From contig NZ_BMWT01000003.1 in NCBI RefSeq assembly GCF_014651375.1, forward strand, positions 248,001 through 312,000: a stretch of 64,000 bases of DNA, read 5' to 3'. Made by a program: the position numbers and the translations under genes. Each line of letters starts with the position of its first letter. Position 1 is the first letter of the stretch. This stretch comes from Tateyamaria omphalii (GTDB taxonomy: Bacteria; Pseudomonadota; Alphaproteobacteria; Rhodobacterales; Rhodobacteraceae). Below the pieces are notes generated by a model. It was not told where the DNA came from, did no database searches, and worked only from the letters and a program-made list of their open reading frames with translations. Shown piece by piece: positions 20,355-29,417 of the stretch.

Positions 20355-20531
20355 CCCGCTCGAAAACCGTTGCGCTGACCCCGGTTTCTGCGCGCGCGCC
20401 CGGTGTACAGGGGGTGTACGGATGCTGCACGGGGGGTGCCACCCTGTCACAGGCCGAAAGTTGCACACCCTAAACCCTTGTGCGGTCAAGCTTTGCAGCT
20501 ATGCTGCGCCTCGCAAAGGAGCGATGCCGCA

Positions 20532-23069
20532 GTGCAGAATAACCCGAACACCACCTTGGTCACGCCAACCGCCCCCATCGCGACCGAAACGCATGGCGGC
20601 CGGGCGAAATGCCTGCAAAGGCTGACCCGGCTTGACCTGCCGGTGCCTCCGACAGTGGCGCTGTCCTTTGATGCTGTGCACGACATTGCCAGCGGCCATC
20701 TTCCCGATGTGCCTGCGATTCTCGACCAATTCCCGGATGAGGCACTGCTCTGCGTCCGCCCATCTTCCGAAGATCCCGACTGGGGCGGCCCATCCGCGAT
20801 CCTCAACATCGGCATGAACAAAACTCGCTACGCGGCGCTGTGTGACACGCTTGGAACAGATGCGGCGTCCAGCCTGTTCACCCGCTTCGTTCAAAGCTAC
20901 GCCATCCATGTCGACCGGTTGGACCCGGACATGTTCGATGACGTCACCGGCGAAGGACCCGAAGCGCTCAAGCAAACCCTGGAAGCCTATGAAGTTGAAA
21001 CAGAACTTCAGTTTCCGGCAACGCGTGTCGAGCAGCTTGCAGGCGTGCTGAAGTCCATGGCGCGCGCGTGGGAAGGCACCTCTGCCCGTCTGCTGCGGCA
21101 GGCCAAGGGAGCGCCCGCGGATGCCGGTTTGGGCCTGATTGTGCAGCAGATGGCTTTCGGTGTCGGGCAGGGCGAAAGTGGTTCAGGCGTCTTGCAACTC
21201 GTGTCGTCAAAGACGGGAATGCCTCAGGTCACCGGGCGGTATCTTCGCCAAAGCCAGGGCCGCGACGCATTGCGCAGCAATGCCAAATCCCTGTTCATCA
21301 CCCGCGACCCCCGAGGCCCGTCCCTCGAGGAACTTGTGCCCGAAGGCTTTGCTCAACTGGTCGATCACGCCCGCCTGATGCGCACCAAACTGCGCGAAGA
21401 AATGCAGGTCGAATTCACGATTGAAGACGGGCGCTTGCACATTCTGGATGGTGTGCGCGTCGCACGCTCTTCCCGCGCAGCAGTGCGGATTGCCGTGCAA
21501 CTGGCGCGCGACGGCATCATCCCCCGGCAAGAGGCGTTGATGCGGATCGAGCCGCGTGCGTTAAATGAATTGCTGCACCGCCAAGTCGATCGTCATGCCA
21601 AGCGCGATATTCTTGGCACAGGTATCGCCGCCAGCCCAGGCGCTGCCACCGGACGGTTGGTGTTTTCCGCAAACGAAGCACAAGCAAGCGCCGCGCGAAA
21701 CGAAGACTGTATCCTTGTGCGCCGCGAAACATCGCCCGAGGACATTCGGGGTATGCACGCGGCCAAGGCCGTGATCACGGAACGCGGCGGGATCACCAGC
21801 CATGCTGCTGTGATCGGTCGAGGCATCGGATTGCCTTGCGTCGTCGGTGTGGGAGACATCCGCTTCCAGACCCGCAAAGGGCTGCTGACAACGAAGGATG
21901 GTCGTACGGTCGCCGAGGGCGACATTGTAACCGTGGACGGCACCAATGGGACGATCCTCGTTGGAGCGCCAGAGATGCAGGAGGCGGCCCTTGATGACGC
22001 CTTCACCGATCTGATGACTTGGGCGGACGCCGAACGCGACATTGATATTCGCGCCAATGCCGACACACCTGCGGATGCCAAAACAGCCAGTAATTTCAAT
22101 GCCCAGGGTATTGGTCTGTGCCGGACTGAACACATGTTTTTCGAGCCGGGTCGTCTGCGGGTCATGCGCGAGATGATTTTTGCCGCAACCAGTGATGACA
22201 GGCGTGCGGTGCTCGAGCGGCTCCTGCCGATGCAGCGCGCTGACTTCAGTCAGCTTTTCCGCATCATGCAGGGCAAACCTGTCTGTATTCGCTTGTTTGA
22301 CCCACCGCTCCATGAATTCCTGCCCACGGATCGCAACGGGCAGCGTGAGCTTGCCGATGCCTTGAACTTGCCGTTGTCGGATGTGACGCGGCGGATCGAG
22401 GCGATGACCGAATACAACCCGATGCTGGGTCTGCGTGGTGTGCGCCTTGGTGTGACGGTGCCGGAAATCTATGACATGCAGGCACGGGCGATCTTCGAAG
22501 CTGCTCTTGATGCCGGTCGCGACGGCGCGCCGGTTGTACCCGAAATCATGATCCCGCTGGTCAGTGCCAAACGTGAAGTCGAGTTGGTCCGTACACGTGT
22601 CGATGCAATTGCAGCAGCTGTGGCCGCGGAAAGGGGTGCGGAATTTGACTACCGCCTTGGCGTCATGGTCGAAACGCCACGTGCCGCGCTCCGAGCGGGT
22701 GACATTGCTCAGCACTGCAGCTTCCTGTCTTTCGGCACGAACGACCTGACACAGATGACATATGGGTTATCACGTGACGACGCGGGGCGGTTCATGTCAG
22801 ATTATGTCCGGCAAGAAGTCTTTGTCGAAGACCCGTTCCACTCGCTCGACATTGATGGTGTGGGAGAGTTGCTCAAACTGGGTTCGGAACGGGGGCGCGC
22901 GGCAAGACCGGACGTGACGCTGTCCATTTGTGGCGAACATGGGGGCAACCCCGAATCAATTGCCTTTTGTCGACAGGCCGGATTCGACTATGTTTCGTGT
23001 TCTCCGTTCCGGGTTCCGGTCGCTCGGCTGGCTTCCGCTCAATTGGCGATTTCGCACAAAATCGGGTAG
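20532..23069 (+). CDS. PEP-utilising enzyme, pyruvate phosphate dikinase-like
   Basis: 845 residues from a GTG at 20532 with AAGGAG 10 bases upstream; the longer frame from 20403 has no support. The three-domain PPDK plan is visible: an ATP-grasp-like N-terminal half, the swivelling phosphohistidine domain with His424 in GGITSHAAVIGRGIGLPCVVG, and the C-terminal PEP/pyruvate barrel with RTEHMFFE, FGTNDLTQMTYGLSRDD and Cys800 in ICGEHGG. Spacing of His and Cys fits PPDK rather than PEP synthase. The N-terminal nucleotide domain is divergent: the usual QTR-type end of the ATP-grasp part reads LDGVR. The reaction may therefore not be canonical pyruvate phosphate dikinase. Confidence 0.83.
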   Translation: MQNNPNTTLVTPTAPIATETHGGRAKCLQRLTRLDLPVPPTVALSFDAVHDIASGHLPDVPAILDQFPDEALLCVRPSSEDPDWGGPSAILNIGMNKTRYAALCDTLGTDAASSLFTRFVQSYAIHVDRLDPDMFDDVTGEGPEALKQTLEAYEVETELQFPATRVEQLAGVLKSMARAWEGTSARLLRQAKGAPADAGLGLIVQQMAFGVGQGESGSGVLQLVSSKTGMPQVTGRYLRQSQGRDALRSNAKSLFITRDPRGPSLEELVPEGFAQLVDHARLMRTKLREEMQVEFTIEDGRLHILDGVRVARSSRAAVRIAVQLARDGIIPRQEALMRIEPRALNELLHRQVDRHAKRDILGTGIAASPGAATGRLVFSANEAQASAARNEDCILVRRETSPEDIRGMHAAKAVITERGGITSHAAVIGRGIGLPCVVGVGDIRFQTRKGLLTTKDGRTVAEGDIVTVDGTNGTILVGAPEMQEAALDDAFTDLMTWADAERDIDIRANADTPADAKTASNFNAQGIGLCRTEHMFFEPGRLRVMREMIFAATSDDRRAVLERLLPMQRADFSQLFRIMQGKPVCIRLFDPPLHEFLPTDRNGQRELADALNLPLSDVTRRIEAMTEYNPMLGLRGVRLGVTVPEIYDMQARAIFEAALDAGRDGAPVVPEIMIPLVSAKREVELVRTRVDAIAAAVAAERGAEFDYRLGVMVETPRAALRAGDIAQHCSFLSFGTNDLTQMTYGLSRDDAGRFMSDYVRQEVFVEDPFHSLDIDGVGELLKLGSERGRAARPDVTLSICGEHGGNPESIAFCRQAGFDYVSCSPFRVPVARLASAQLAISHKIG

Positions 23070-23223
23070 TTTTCGGTTCCATCCGCCACAGTATTCTGCG
23101 GTTCGTCACAAGCGATATCGCGCCCACGCATAGCGGCCATGTGCGACCAAATCGCCCAAAAACTGGACGAAGTGGTCAATTTTCCCTAAATGCCGCGGAT
23201 CGGAAACGATCCTGGGGTGATCA

Positions 23224-23865
23224 ATGCGACGTTTGGTAAAGGCGCTGCTGGCATGGTCCATGCTGGCAGGGACGCAGCTTGCTGCGGCTGACGCCGAGAA
23301 TACGAGTGCAACGGGTGAGGCGTTGAGAAACGCAGAAAATCGTGGACTGCGCGGTGTGCCATCCACGCGGCTTGCAGCTTTGCTGACAGAGCCGGAGACG
23401 AAAACCGACATTTCTTTTTCGCGCAGCTGGCTTGATGCACAGCCCAAGGCGCAGGGCGGGGCACACTGGCGCTGCCTGAGCGAAGCGCTTTACTTTGAAG
23501 CACGTGGTGAAACGGTCAAAGGGCAGTTTGCCGTTGCCGAGGTTATTATGAACCGCGTGCGCAGTGCGCGCTTCCCCGACAATGTCTGCGGTGTGATCAA
23601 TCAGGGCACCGGTCGCAAGTACCAGTGCCAGTTCACCTACACCTGCGATGGCGCGCCGGAAACAATCCGCGAGCAGCGCGCGTTTGAGCGTGTATCCAAA
23701 GTGGCCCGTACCGTTCTGGACGGTCGTGCGCCGGCTCTGACGGAAGGTGCCACGCATTATCATACGACCGCTGTCCGCCCACGCTGGAGCCGCGTTTACA
23801 CCAAGACAGCTGCCATCGGCGTGCATATCTTTTACCGGCACACCTTCCGCACAGCTTCAAACTGA
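23224..23865 (+). CDS. Cell wall hydrolase, SleB/CwlJ family
   Basis: 213 residues with a signal peptide (MRRLVKALLAWSMLAGTQLAAADA). The catalytic domain begins near WRCLSEALYFEARGE, where the Glu residues are characteristic of SleB/CwlJ (Hydrolase_2) lytic enzymes, followed by QFAVAEVIMNRVRS and FPDNVCGVINQG and a Cys-containing QCQFTYTCDGAPE. It probably acts in the periplasm on peptidoglycan. Upstream it is separated from the PPDK-like gene by ~150 bases. Confidence 0.85.
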   Translation: MRRLVKALLAWSMLAGTQLAAADAENTSATGEALRNAENRGLRGVPSTRLAALLTEPETKTDISFSRSWLDAQPKAQGGAHWRCLSEALYFEARGETVKGQFAVAEVIMNRVRSARFPDNVCGVINQGTGRKYQCQFTYTCDGAPETIREQRAFERVSKVARTVLDGRAPALTEGATHYHTTAVRPRWSRVYTKTAAIGVHIFYRHTFRTASN

Positions 23866-23897
23866 CGTTTTCGGGTCCAAGGGTGGCGTCTTTGCAC

Positions 23898-23915
23898 CTG
23901 TCCCCGCGGGGACAG
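23898..23915. repeat. CTGTCCCCGCGGGGACAG palindrome, copy 2
   Basis: Exact 18-bp copy of the element at 2202, located 32 bases after the cell-wall hydrolase stop and 42 bases before folB. Confidence 0.9.
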
Positions 23916-23957
23916 CTTGGTTAGAAGTGCGCAACTTTGACTGCATAGGTCCGCATC

Positions 23958-24887
23958 ATGGCGTCCGAAATCCGTCTTGCCTTTTCCCATCCATCTGAAC
24001 GGTCAGAAGCGACTGCCACTTCTGCGCCGCTGGATCGCATCTCGGTCCGTGATCATACGGTCGAGGTTGAAATCGGCGCGTTTCAGGCCGAGCGTGGGGT
24101 CACCCAGCGCATCTGTTTCAACATCGTGGTCGAAGTGCGCCCGCTTACCGGGCCGATCGATGACGATGTGGACCGCATCCTGTCCTATGACAAGGTGACA
24201 GAAGCGATTGCCTATGAACTGGCCGCAGAACGCCTGAACTTGCTTGAAACCCTGTCTGAACGCGTGGCCGACCGCATCCTGATGGAGCCGCAAGCGATGC
24301 GTGTCTTTGTTCGCATCGAGAAACTTGACCGGGGCCCCGGAGCGCTGGGGGTCGAGATCGTGCGGAGCCGAGGTACGGCGCGGCCGGTCGCGGCAGAAGA
24401 TCTGGAAGAAGATGTGATGCGCCCGGAACTGGTGTATCTGTCCAATGACGCCATTGTCTCGGACAATCTGAGTGGCTGGATAGATCAGCTAGAGGCGATG
24501 GGCCGACCGCTGATTTTTTGTGTCGGACCTGCGGACATTGATGCGCCTCAGGCCAGCCACCCACTGGCGCAGCGGCGCATCGACTTGCTTGCCATTGAAC
24601 AGAATGCCTGGGTGCTCGCTGCCCGCGACGCACGGTGTAAGGTCGTGGACACCCGGACCGAGCTGGATTGGGCCATGCGCAACGGTCAGGCTTGCGTCTG
24701 GGCACCCTCCAAGATCGTTCTGGATGCCGTCGACGGTCCCTCGGCAAAGGGGGCGGATGCCGTTGCACTGGCGTCGTGGTTTGCCGCCACATTCGACGTT
24801 CTGGAAATGCTGGTGATTGGCGATGATGGCCCCAAGGATGCGCCGGTCACTCTGCGCGCCGTGCCTGTGGATCAGGCCAAGCTATAA
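23958..24887 (+). CDS. folB: Dihydroneopterin aldolase with a C-terminal kinase-like domain
   Basis: 309 residues, about 2.5 times a standalone FolB. Residues ~25-140 form the aldolase (ISVRDHTVEVEIGAFQAERG, RILSYDKVTEAIAYEL, LLETLSERVADRIL), which converts dihydroneopterin to hydroxymethyl-dihydropterin and glycolaldehyde. Residues ~155-309 are an added domain: LIFCVGPADIDAP, ARCKVVDTRTELDWAMRNGQ, WAPSKIVLDAVDGPSAKGAD and ALASWFAATFDVLEMLVIGD. Its layout recalls amino-acid-kinase/uridylate-kinase folds, in which 'WAPSKI' and a 'xD..A.ALAxW' helix occur; this is an inference. The stop overlaps the folP start by one base, so the folate genes are coupled. Confidence 0.88.
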   Translation: MASEIRLAFSHPSERSEATATSAPLDRISVRDHTVEVEIGAFQAERGVTQRICFNIVVEVRPLTGPIDDDVDRILSYDKVTEAIAYELAAERLNLLETLSERVADRILMEPQAMRVFVRIEKLDRGPGALGVEIVRSRGTARPVAAEDLEEDVMRPELVYLSNDAIVSDNLSGWIDQLEAMGRPLIFCVGPADIDAPQASHPLAQRRIDLLAIEQNAWVLAARDARCKVVDTRTELDWAMRNGQACVWAPSKIVLDAVDGPSAKGADAVALASWFAATFDVLEMLVIGDDGPKDAPVTLRAVPVDQAKL

Positions 24888-25864
24888 TGCGCTATGTCCG
24901 CCCGTTGATGCAGGTGGGACCAGCCCGTCCGGACGAGGCGATTGTCTTTGGTGCGTGCTGGTTCACACATGTTGAAACCCTTTCGCGCAGCGATGCGGCG
25001 CGCATCGTTCCGGTGTCTGACCTGACGGATGCAGAAAGCGCACCGTTTCGAAACGCGGGGTCTGCGCCGCAGATCATGGGCATCCTGAACACCACACTTG
25101 ACAGCTTCTCGGACGGCGGAAAGCACAACACTCGTGCAGATGCCGCAGCGCATGGTCAGGTGCTGATTGGTCAGGGCGCAGACATCCTTGATATTGGGGG
25201 CGAAAGTACGCGACCGGGTGCGGCAATCGTGGACATAGACGAAGAGATCGCGCGCACAGCACCCGTGATCAGCGACCTCCGCGCCAAAGGCGTGACCACG
25301 CCCATCTCAATTGATACACGCAAGGCTGCCGTCGCAGTGGCGGCGTTGGATGCCGGTGCGTCCATTGTCAATGACGTGTCGGGCTTTACCTACGATCCTG
25401 ATCTTGCCGCGCTGTGTGCTGAGCGCGGCGTGCCTGTTTGTGTGATGCATGCGCAGGGTGATCCACAGACGATGCAGGACAATCCAGTTTACGATGATGT
25501 TCTGCTGGACGTGTATGACTTTCTGGCCGCACGAATTTCGGCATTGCAGGCTGCGGGCATTGCGCAGGACAAGATCATCGCTGACCCCGGCATCGGGTTT
25601 GGCAAAACGCTGGAACACAACCTAACCCTGCTGAACCGGATCAGCCTGTTTCACAGCCTTGGTGTCCCGATCTTGTTGGGCGCATCGCGCAAGCGGTTCA
25701 TTGGCACCATCGGCAATGCGCCCGAGGCGTCAAACCGCGCGCCCGGTTCCGTGGGGGTCGCGTTGGCGGCGATTGCGCAGGGAGTCCAGATCATCCGTGC
25801 GCATGACGTTGCCGAACACGCGCAGGCCATTGCGCTGTGGCGCGCTTCCGTGGCACATCGCTAA
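24887..25864 (+). CDS. folP: Dihydropteroate synthase
   Basis: Condenses hydroxymethyl-dihydropterin pyrophosphate with p-aminobenzoate; the sulfonamide target. The TIM-barrel signatures are complete: [92 protein letters not shown] and [11 protein letters not shown]. 325 residues, with an extra ~60 at the N-terminus before the barrel. It starts at the A of the folB stop (TAATG) and ends two bases before glmM. Folate synthesis is thus coupled to glmM, an arrangement also seen as folP-glmM in other bacteria. Confidence 0.96.
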   Translation: MRYVRPLMQVGPARPDEAIVFGACWFTHVETLSRSDAARIVPVSDLTDAESAPFRNAGSAPQIMGILNTTLDSFSDGGKHNTRADAAAHGQVLIGQGADILDIGGESTRPGAAIVDIDEEIARTAPVISDLRAKGVTTPISIDTRKAAVAVAALDAGASIVNDVSGFTYDPDLAALCAERGVPVCVMHAQGDPQTMQDNPVYDDVLLDVYDFLAARISALQAAGIAQDKIIADPGIGFGKTLEHNLTLLNRISLFHSLGVPILLGASRKRFIGTIGNAPEASNRAPGSVGVALAAIAQGVQIIRAHDVAEHAQAIALWRASVAHR

Positions 25865-25865
25865 C

Positions 25866-27212
25866 ATGACAAAGCTTTTCGGGACGGACGGCGTCCGGGG
25901 CACGGCCAACACCGCGCCCATGACGGCCGAGATTGCGCTGCGCATCGGTGCGGCAGTGGGGCGGTACTTTCGCAGGGACGGCGACAGCGTACACCGCGTG
26001 GTGATTGGCAAGGATACGCGCCTGTCCGGGTACATGTTCGAAAACGCGCTGACGGCAGGTCTGACGAGTACCGGCATGAATGTCTTGCTGCTGGGGCCGG
26101 TACCGACACCCGCCGTCGGGTTGCTGACCCGGTCCATGCGCGCCGATCTGGGCGTGATGATTTCGGCCAGTCACAACCCCGCCCATGACAACGGCATCAA
26201 ATTCTTTGGCCCCGATGGCTACAAGCTGAGTGATGCGGCGGAAGCGGAAATAGAAAACCTTGTATCCCAAGGGGTTGAGCCTGTCCCCGCGGGGACAATC
26301 GGGCGGGCGAAACGGATTGATGACGGTCGTTTCCGCTATGTGGAGCGGGTGAAATCCTCGTTCCCGCGCCAGATGCGGTTGGATGGGCTGAAGGTCGTTG
26401 TGGATTGCGCGAATGGTGCTGCCTACCGGGTGGCGCCGGAAGCCCTCTGGGAATTGGGGGCCACGGTCATTCCGGTCGGGGTGGCGCCGAACGGGCACAA
26501 CATCAACGAAGGATGTGGATCCACACAGCCCCAAACGGCTGCAGAAGCGGTTGTGGCGCATGGCGCCGATGTCGGCATTTGCCTGGATGGGGATGCTGAC
26601 CGCGTCATCCTGCTGGATGAAAAGGGGCGTGTGGGCAACGGCGATCAGTTCATGGGGCTGATGGCGGCCCGCTGGGCGGCCGAAGGGCGGCTCAAGGGCA
26701 ATGCACTTGTCGCAACGGTCATGTCCAATCTGGGCCTTGAGCGCTTCCTGCAGGGGCGCGGTGTCGCGCTAGAGCGCACAGGTGTTGGCGACCGCTACGT
26801 GGTTGAACGCATGCGCGAAGGTGGGTTCAACCTTGGCGGTGAACAGTCCGGTCATATCGTGATGACGGACTATGCCACGACTGGTGATGGGCTCATGGCA
26901 GGGCTGCAGTTTCTGGCTGAACTTGTGCAGTCGGGCAAGCGTGCGAGTGAAGTGCTGCACGTGTTTGATCCGGTTCCACAACTTCTCAAGAATGTTCGTT
27001 TCGCAGTGGGACAGGCTCCGCTTGATATGGATAGCGTCAAGACAGCCATCACTGAGGCCGAAGGACAATTGAATGGCAATGGTCGCTTGCTGATCCGCAA
27101 ATCCGGGACCGAGCCGTTGATCCGGGTCATGGCAGAGAGCGAAGACGAAACCGTATTGAACGCCAGCGTTGACCACGTTGTGCAAGCTGTCGAAGCCGCA
27201 GTTTCTTCTTGA
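25866..27212 (+). CDS. glmM: Phosphoglucosamine mutase
   Basis: 448 residues; isomerises glucosamine-6-P to glucosamine-1-P for UDP-GlcNAc, hence peptidoglycan and lipid A. The active-site phosphoserine is Ser102 in [12 protein letters not shown]; the metal loop is LDGDADRV, the sugar-binding loop GGEQSGH and the phosphate-binding motif [12 protein letters not shown]. The start at 25866 follows the folP stop directly; a long upstream frame is folP read out of phase. A 17/18 copy of the window's CTGTCCCC palindrome lies inside the gene (26281-26297), encoding part of EPVPAGTIG in a surface region of variable sequence. Confidence 0.97.
   Translation: MTKLFGTDGVRGTANTAPMTAEIALRIGAAVGRYFRRDGDSVHRVVIGKDTRLSGYMFENALTAGLTSTGMNVLLLGPVPTPAVGLLTRSMRADLGVMISASHNPAHDNGIKFFGPDGYKLSDAAEAEIENLVSQGVEPVPAGTIGRAKRIDDGRFRYVERVKSSFPRQMRLDGLKVVVDCANGAAYRVAPEALWELGATVIPVGVAPNGHNINEGCGSTQPQTAAEAVVAHGADVGICLDGDADRVILLDEKGRVGNGDQFMGLMAARWAAEGRLKGNALVATVMSNLGLERFLQGRGVALERTGVGDRYVVERMREGGFNLGGEQSGHIVMTDYATTGDGLMAGLQFLAELVQSGKRASEVLHVFDPVPQLLKNVRFAVGQAPLDMDSVKTAITEAEGQLNGNGRLLIRKSGTEPLIRVMAESEDETVLNASVDHVVQAVEAAVSS
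26281..26297. repeat. CTGTCCCC palindrome, copy 3, inside glmM
   Basis: CTGTCCCCGCGGGGACA, identical to copies 1 and 2 except for the final base, translated in frame within glmM. Confidence 0.8.
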
Positions 27213-27268
27213 TCGGATATCGACGGGTCGTAGTGTTGCCGTATCTTTAACCTGATCGAGTACACATT

Positions 27269-27763
27269 ATGAAGATTGTCGCCCTTTCCTTGTCTGTTCT
27301 TGCCCTGACCACCGGGGTCGCCATGGCCGATCTTAAGGCGAAAGTTGCTGCGCCCTGGAACGGGAAAAAGGTTCCTGCAGGACAAAACTGCGCTTTGGAT
27401 GGTGGCAACGGGTCCACCCCGCCATTTCAGGTAACGGGCATACCGGACGGAACCGTTTGGCTGATCGTCGAATACAATGACAAAAGCTACAAGCCGCTTT
27501 CGCGCAACGGGGGGCATGGCACGATCGGTTATGCTGTTAACGGTGCATCAGGCAGTTTTCCCGCCGTTCCGGGCATGTCTGCGCGCATGCCGAAAGGTGT
27601 TCAGGTGATCGCGGCGGCGAAAAGCACCGGAAAATACGCATCGCCTGGCTATCTGCCGCCATGTTCAGGTGGGCGCGGCAACAGCTATGAGGCGGTGGTT
27701 AAAGCGGTTGATGCCAATGGCAAGGTGCTGGACAAGACGCGGATGTCGCTGGGCCGGTACTGA
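27269..27763 (+). CDS. Secreted hypothetical protein (possibly PEBP-like)
   Basis: 164 residues with a clear signal peptide (MKIVALSLSVLALTTGVAMA). The mature part contains NGSTPPFQVTGIPDGTVWLI, NGGHGTIGYAV and GYLPPCSGGRGNSYEAVVKAVD. The order 'P.f.v.giP.gt..L.v' and a late 'PPC.G....Y...v.A.D' recalls phosphatidylethanolamine-binding proteins, but the usual His ligand motifs are not clear. The likely location is the periplasm. It converges on the DMT permease with a 2-base gap. Confidence 0.7.
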   Translation: MKIVALSLSVLALTTGVAMADLKAKVAAPWNGKKVPAGQNCALDGGNGSTPPFQVTGIPDGTVWLIVEYNDKSYKPLSRNGGHGTIGYAVNGASGSFPAVPGMSARMPKGVQVIAAAKSTGKYASPGYLPPCSGGRGNSYEAVVKAVDANGKVLDKTRMSLGRY

Positions 27764-27765
27764 GA

Positions 27766-28689
27766 TTATCCGCTGCGGCAGAACAATCGTCGCAGCGCGC
27801 CATATTGGCTGAGACCGACACCGGCAAGGATCAGCAGCATCGCCCAAAGTAGGCTTGGGGGGAGGGGTTCGTTCAGGATCACTGCGCCCATGACGACCGA
27901 CCAGACCGGCACCTGGTAGTTCGTGATCGACATGAAGACTGGTCCCGCGCTGCGGATCACCAAGACGCGCAGCATGTTGGCCGCAGCCGTTGGGATCAGT
28001 CCGAGGAATGCGATGACCAAGAGCGTTTGCGTGTCTGGCAGCGGTGGCGGGCCCTCAACAATCCAGGCGGCGGGCAGCACGATGAGTGCGGCGATCAAAA
28101 GCAACACGGTAGACAGTCCGATTGGGTCCACGGGTGGCAGGCGGCGCATGAGGATGGACGAGATGCCATAGCAACTGGCGGCCCCAATACAGGCGATCCG
28201 TCCTGCAGTCTCCAACTGCGCGCCGCTCGCCTCAAAGGCCTGGCCACCGATCAGAATGCACACACCAACGAAGCCGATGACAAAGCCAAGGCTGCGGCGC
28301 CATGTCATGCGTTCGCCGGGGACCAGAAAATGCGCGAGCGGCAGTACGATCAATGCCACCGACGCCATCGAAACACCTGCAAAACCCGAGGTGACGTATT
28401 GCTGCCCCCATGCCAGCAGCATGAAGGGGATGGCCGAACTGAACCCGCCAATGGCGATCAGTGATGTCCATGTGCCCATCGGTACGGGGCTTTTGAACAA
28501 TCGGGCACCGAGGGCGCTCCAGATGGCCACCATCAGGATGGCGGCAAAGCATATGCGTCCAGCGGCCAACCAGAACGGCGTGATCCCGGTCAGGGCAATT
28601 TCAGTGACCAGAAAGGTGCCACCCCAGGTGAACCCCAGGATGGCAACCATTGCCCAACTGATAGCCGTGATACGGGGGCTATCTGTCAT
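27766..28689 (-). CDS. DMT-superfamily (EamA) exporter, last gene of the NIPSNAP operon
   Basis: 307 residues with ten hydrophobic segments in two EamA halves: AILGFTWGGTFLVTEIAL at the start, IPFMLLAWGQQYVTSGFAG in half one and RSAGPVFMSITNYQVPVWSV in half two. The start at 28689 (MTDSPRITAIS) is chosen because hydrophobic helix 1 follows at once; the ORF overlaps the upstream monooxygenase by 11 bases. Co-transcription with the monooxygenase and NIPSNAP genes suggests export of a product or substrate of those proteins. Confidence 0.85.
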   Translation of the reverse strand: MTDSPRITAISWAMVAILGFTWGGTFLVTEIALTGITPFWLAAGRICFAAILMVAIWSALGARLFKSPVPMGTWTSLIAIGGFSSAIPFMLLAWGQQYVTSGFAGVSMASVALIVLPLAHFLVPGERMTWRRSLGFVIGFVGVCILIGGQAFEASGAQLETAGRIACIGAASCYGISSILMRRLPPVDPIGLSTVLLLIAALIVLPAAWIVEGPPPLPDTQTLLVIAFLGLIPTAAANMLRVLVIRSAGPVFMSITNYQVPVWSVVMGAVILNEPLPPSLLWAMLLILAGVGLSQYGALRRLFCRSG

Positions 28690-29026
28690 GCAGCGCCCTG
28701 CTGTCGGCGGGTGCTTCATCCCGTTCCGTCATGCCATAGTTCCGGATGACCCCGGCAACACGCAGGCGGTAGTTGTCGAAATGGATGTCCCGGCCCGCAG
28801 ATTGCGCTGAGCGGTGTTCCGGCAATTTGCGCCAGTGTTCAAGCGCTGCCTCATCTTCCCAGAAGGACAATGACAGGAGTTTGCCGGGCTCCACGAGGCT
28901 CTCGAATCTTTCGACGGAAATGAAGCCGGGGATGTCGTTCAGATGCTCCTTAAGCGCAGCAGCCCGGTTCAGATAGGGTGTGCGATGCCCATCCTTGGGC
29001 CAGACCTCGAAGATGACAGCGATCAT
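28679..29026 (-). CDS. Antibiotic-biosynthesis-monooxygenase (ABM) family protein
   Basis: 115 residues. The start MIAVIFEVWPKDGHR at 29026 is preferred to a longer frame because it overlaps the NIPSNAP stop by four bases. The dimeric alpha/beta-barrel pattern is clear: IAVIFEVWP, then GFISVERFESL, GKLLSLSFWEDEAALEHWRK and the closing HFDNYRLRVAGVIRNYGM. Members include cofactor-less oxygenases and heme-degrading enzymes; the specific activity is unknown. Confidence 0.82.
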   Translation of the reverse strand: MIAVIFEVWPKDGHRTPYLNRAAALKEHLNDIPGFISVERFESLVEPGKLLSLSFWEDEAALEHWRKLPEHRSAQSAGRDIHFDNYRLRVAGVIRNYGMTERDEAPADSRALHDR

Positions 29027-29346
29027 TTGGAACCTCCCTGCGACATGGAAACGTTGGTGAGCCAAGTCCGATCTTCTTTGAGAATGAATTTCTCGGATTG
29101 TGCAAACAGGTAATTCTCACGTCCGAGTGGGTCGGCAGCGAGCCGCGCGCGGTATTGTTCGTAAGCTGCCAAGTTTTCAATGTGATAGATGCCGTAGGCA
29201 AGCGTCGAAGATCCTTCGTGTGGCGCAAAATATCCCACAAGGTCTGCGCCGCAACGCGGGATGGCTTCGCCCCACCGTTGGCCGTATTCGGCAAAGGCGG
29301 TGCGTTTGGTCGGGTCGATTTGGTATTGAATGATGCACGTTAGCAT
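29023..29346 (-). CDS. NIPSNAP-family protein
   Basis: 107 residues starting at 29346 (MLTCIIQYQIDPTKRTAF) with AAGGGAAGC upstream. The ferredoxin-like fold of NIPSNAP is indicated by 'C.I.Y.IDP.K..aF.eY...W' and GYFAPHEGSSTLAYGIYHI, and by NYLFAQSEKFILKEDRTWL near the end. It is the first gene of a three-gene overlapping operon with the ABM protein and DMT permease, divergent from the ArsR-type regulator. Confidence 0.82.
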   Translation of the reverse strand: MLTCIIQYQIDPTKRTAFAEYGQRWGEAIPRCGADLVGYFAPHEGSSTLAYGIYHIENLAAYEQYRARLAADPLGRENYLFAQSEKFILKEDRTWLTNVSMSQGGSK

Positions 29347-29382
29347 TTGCTTCCCTTTCATGTCTGAGCCTTGGCTAGCACT

Positions 29383-29411
29383 TTGACGAACGGGAATGCT
29401 TCGGTTACGAT
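29383..29411 (+). promoter_or_regulatory. Sigma-70-type promoter of the ArsR-family gene
   Basis: TTGACG, a 17-base spacer and TACGAT. The -10 box ends six bases before the ATG at 29418, so the transcript probably starts at or next to the start codon. Confidence 0.65.
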
Positions 29412-29417
29412 CGAACT

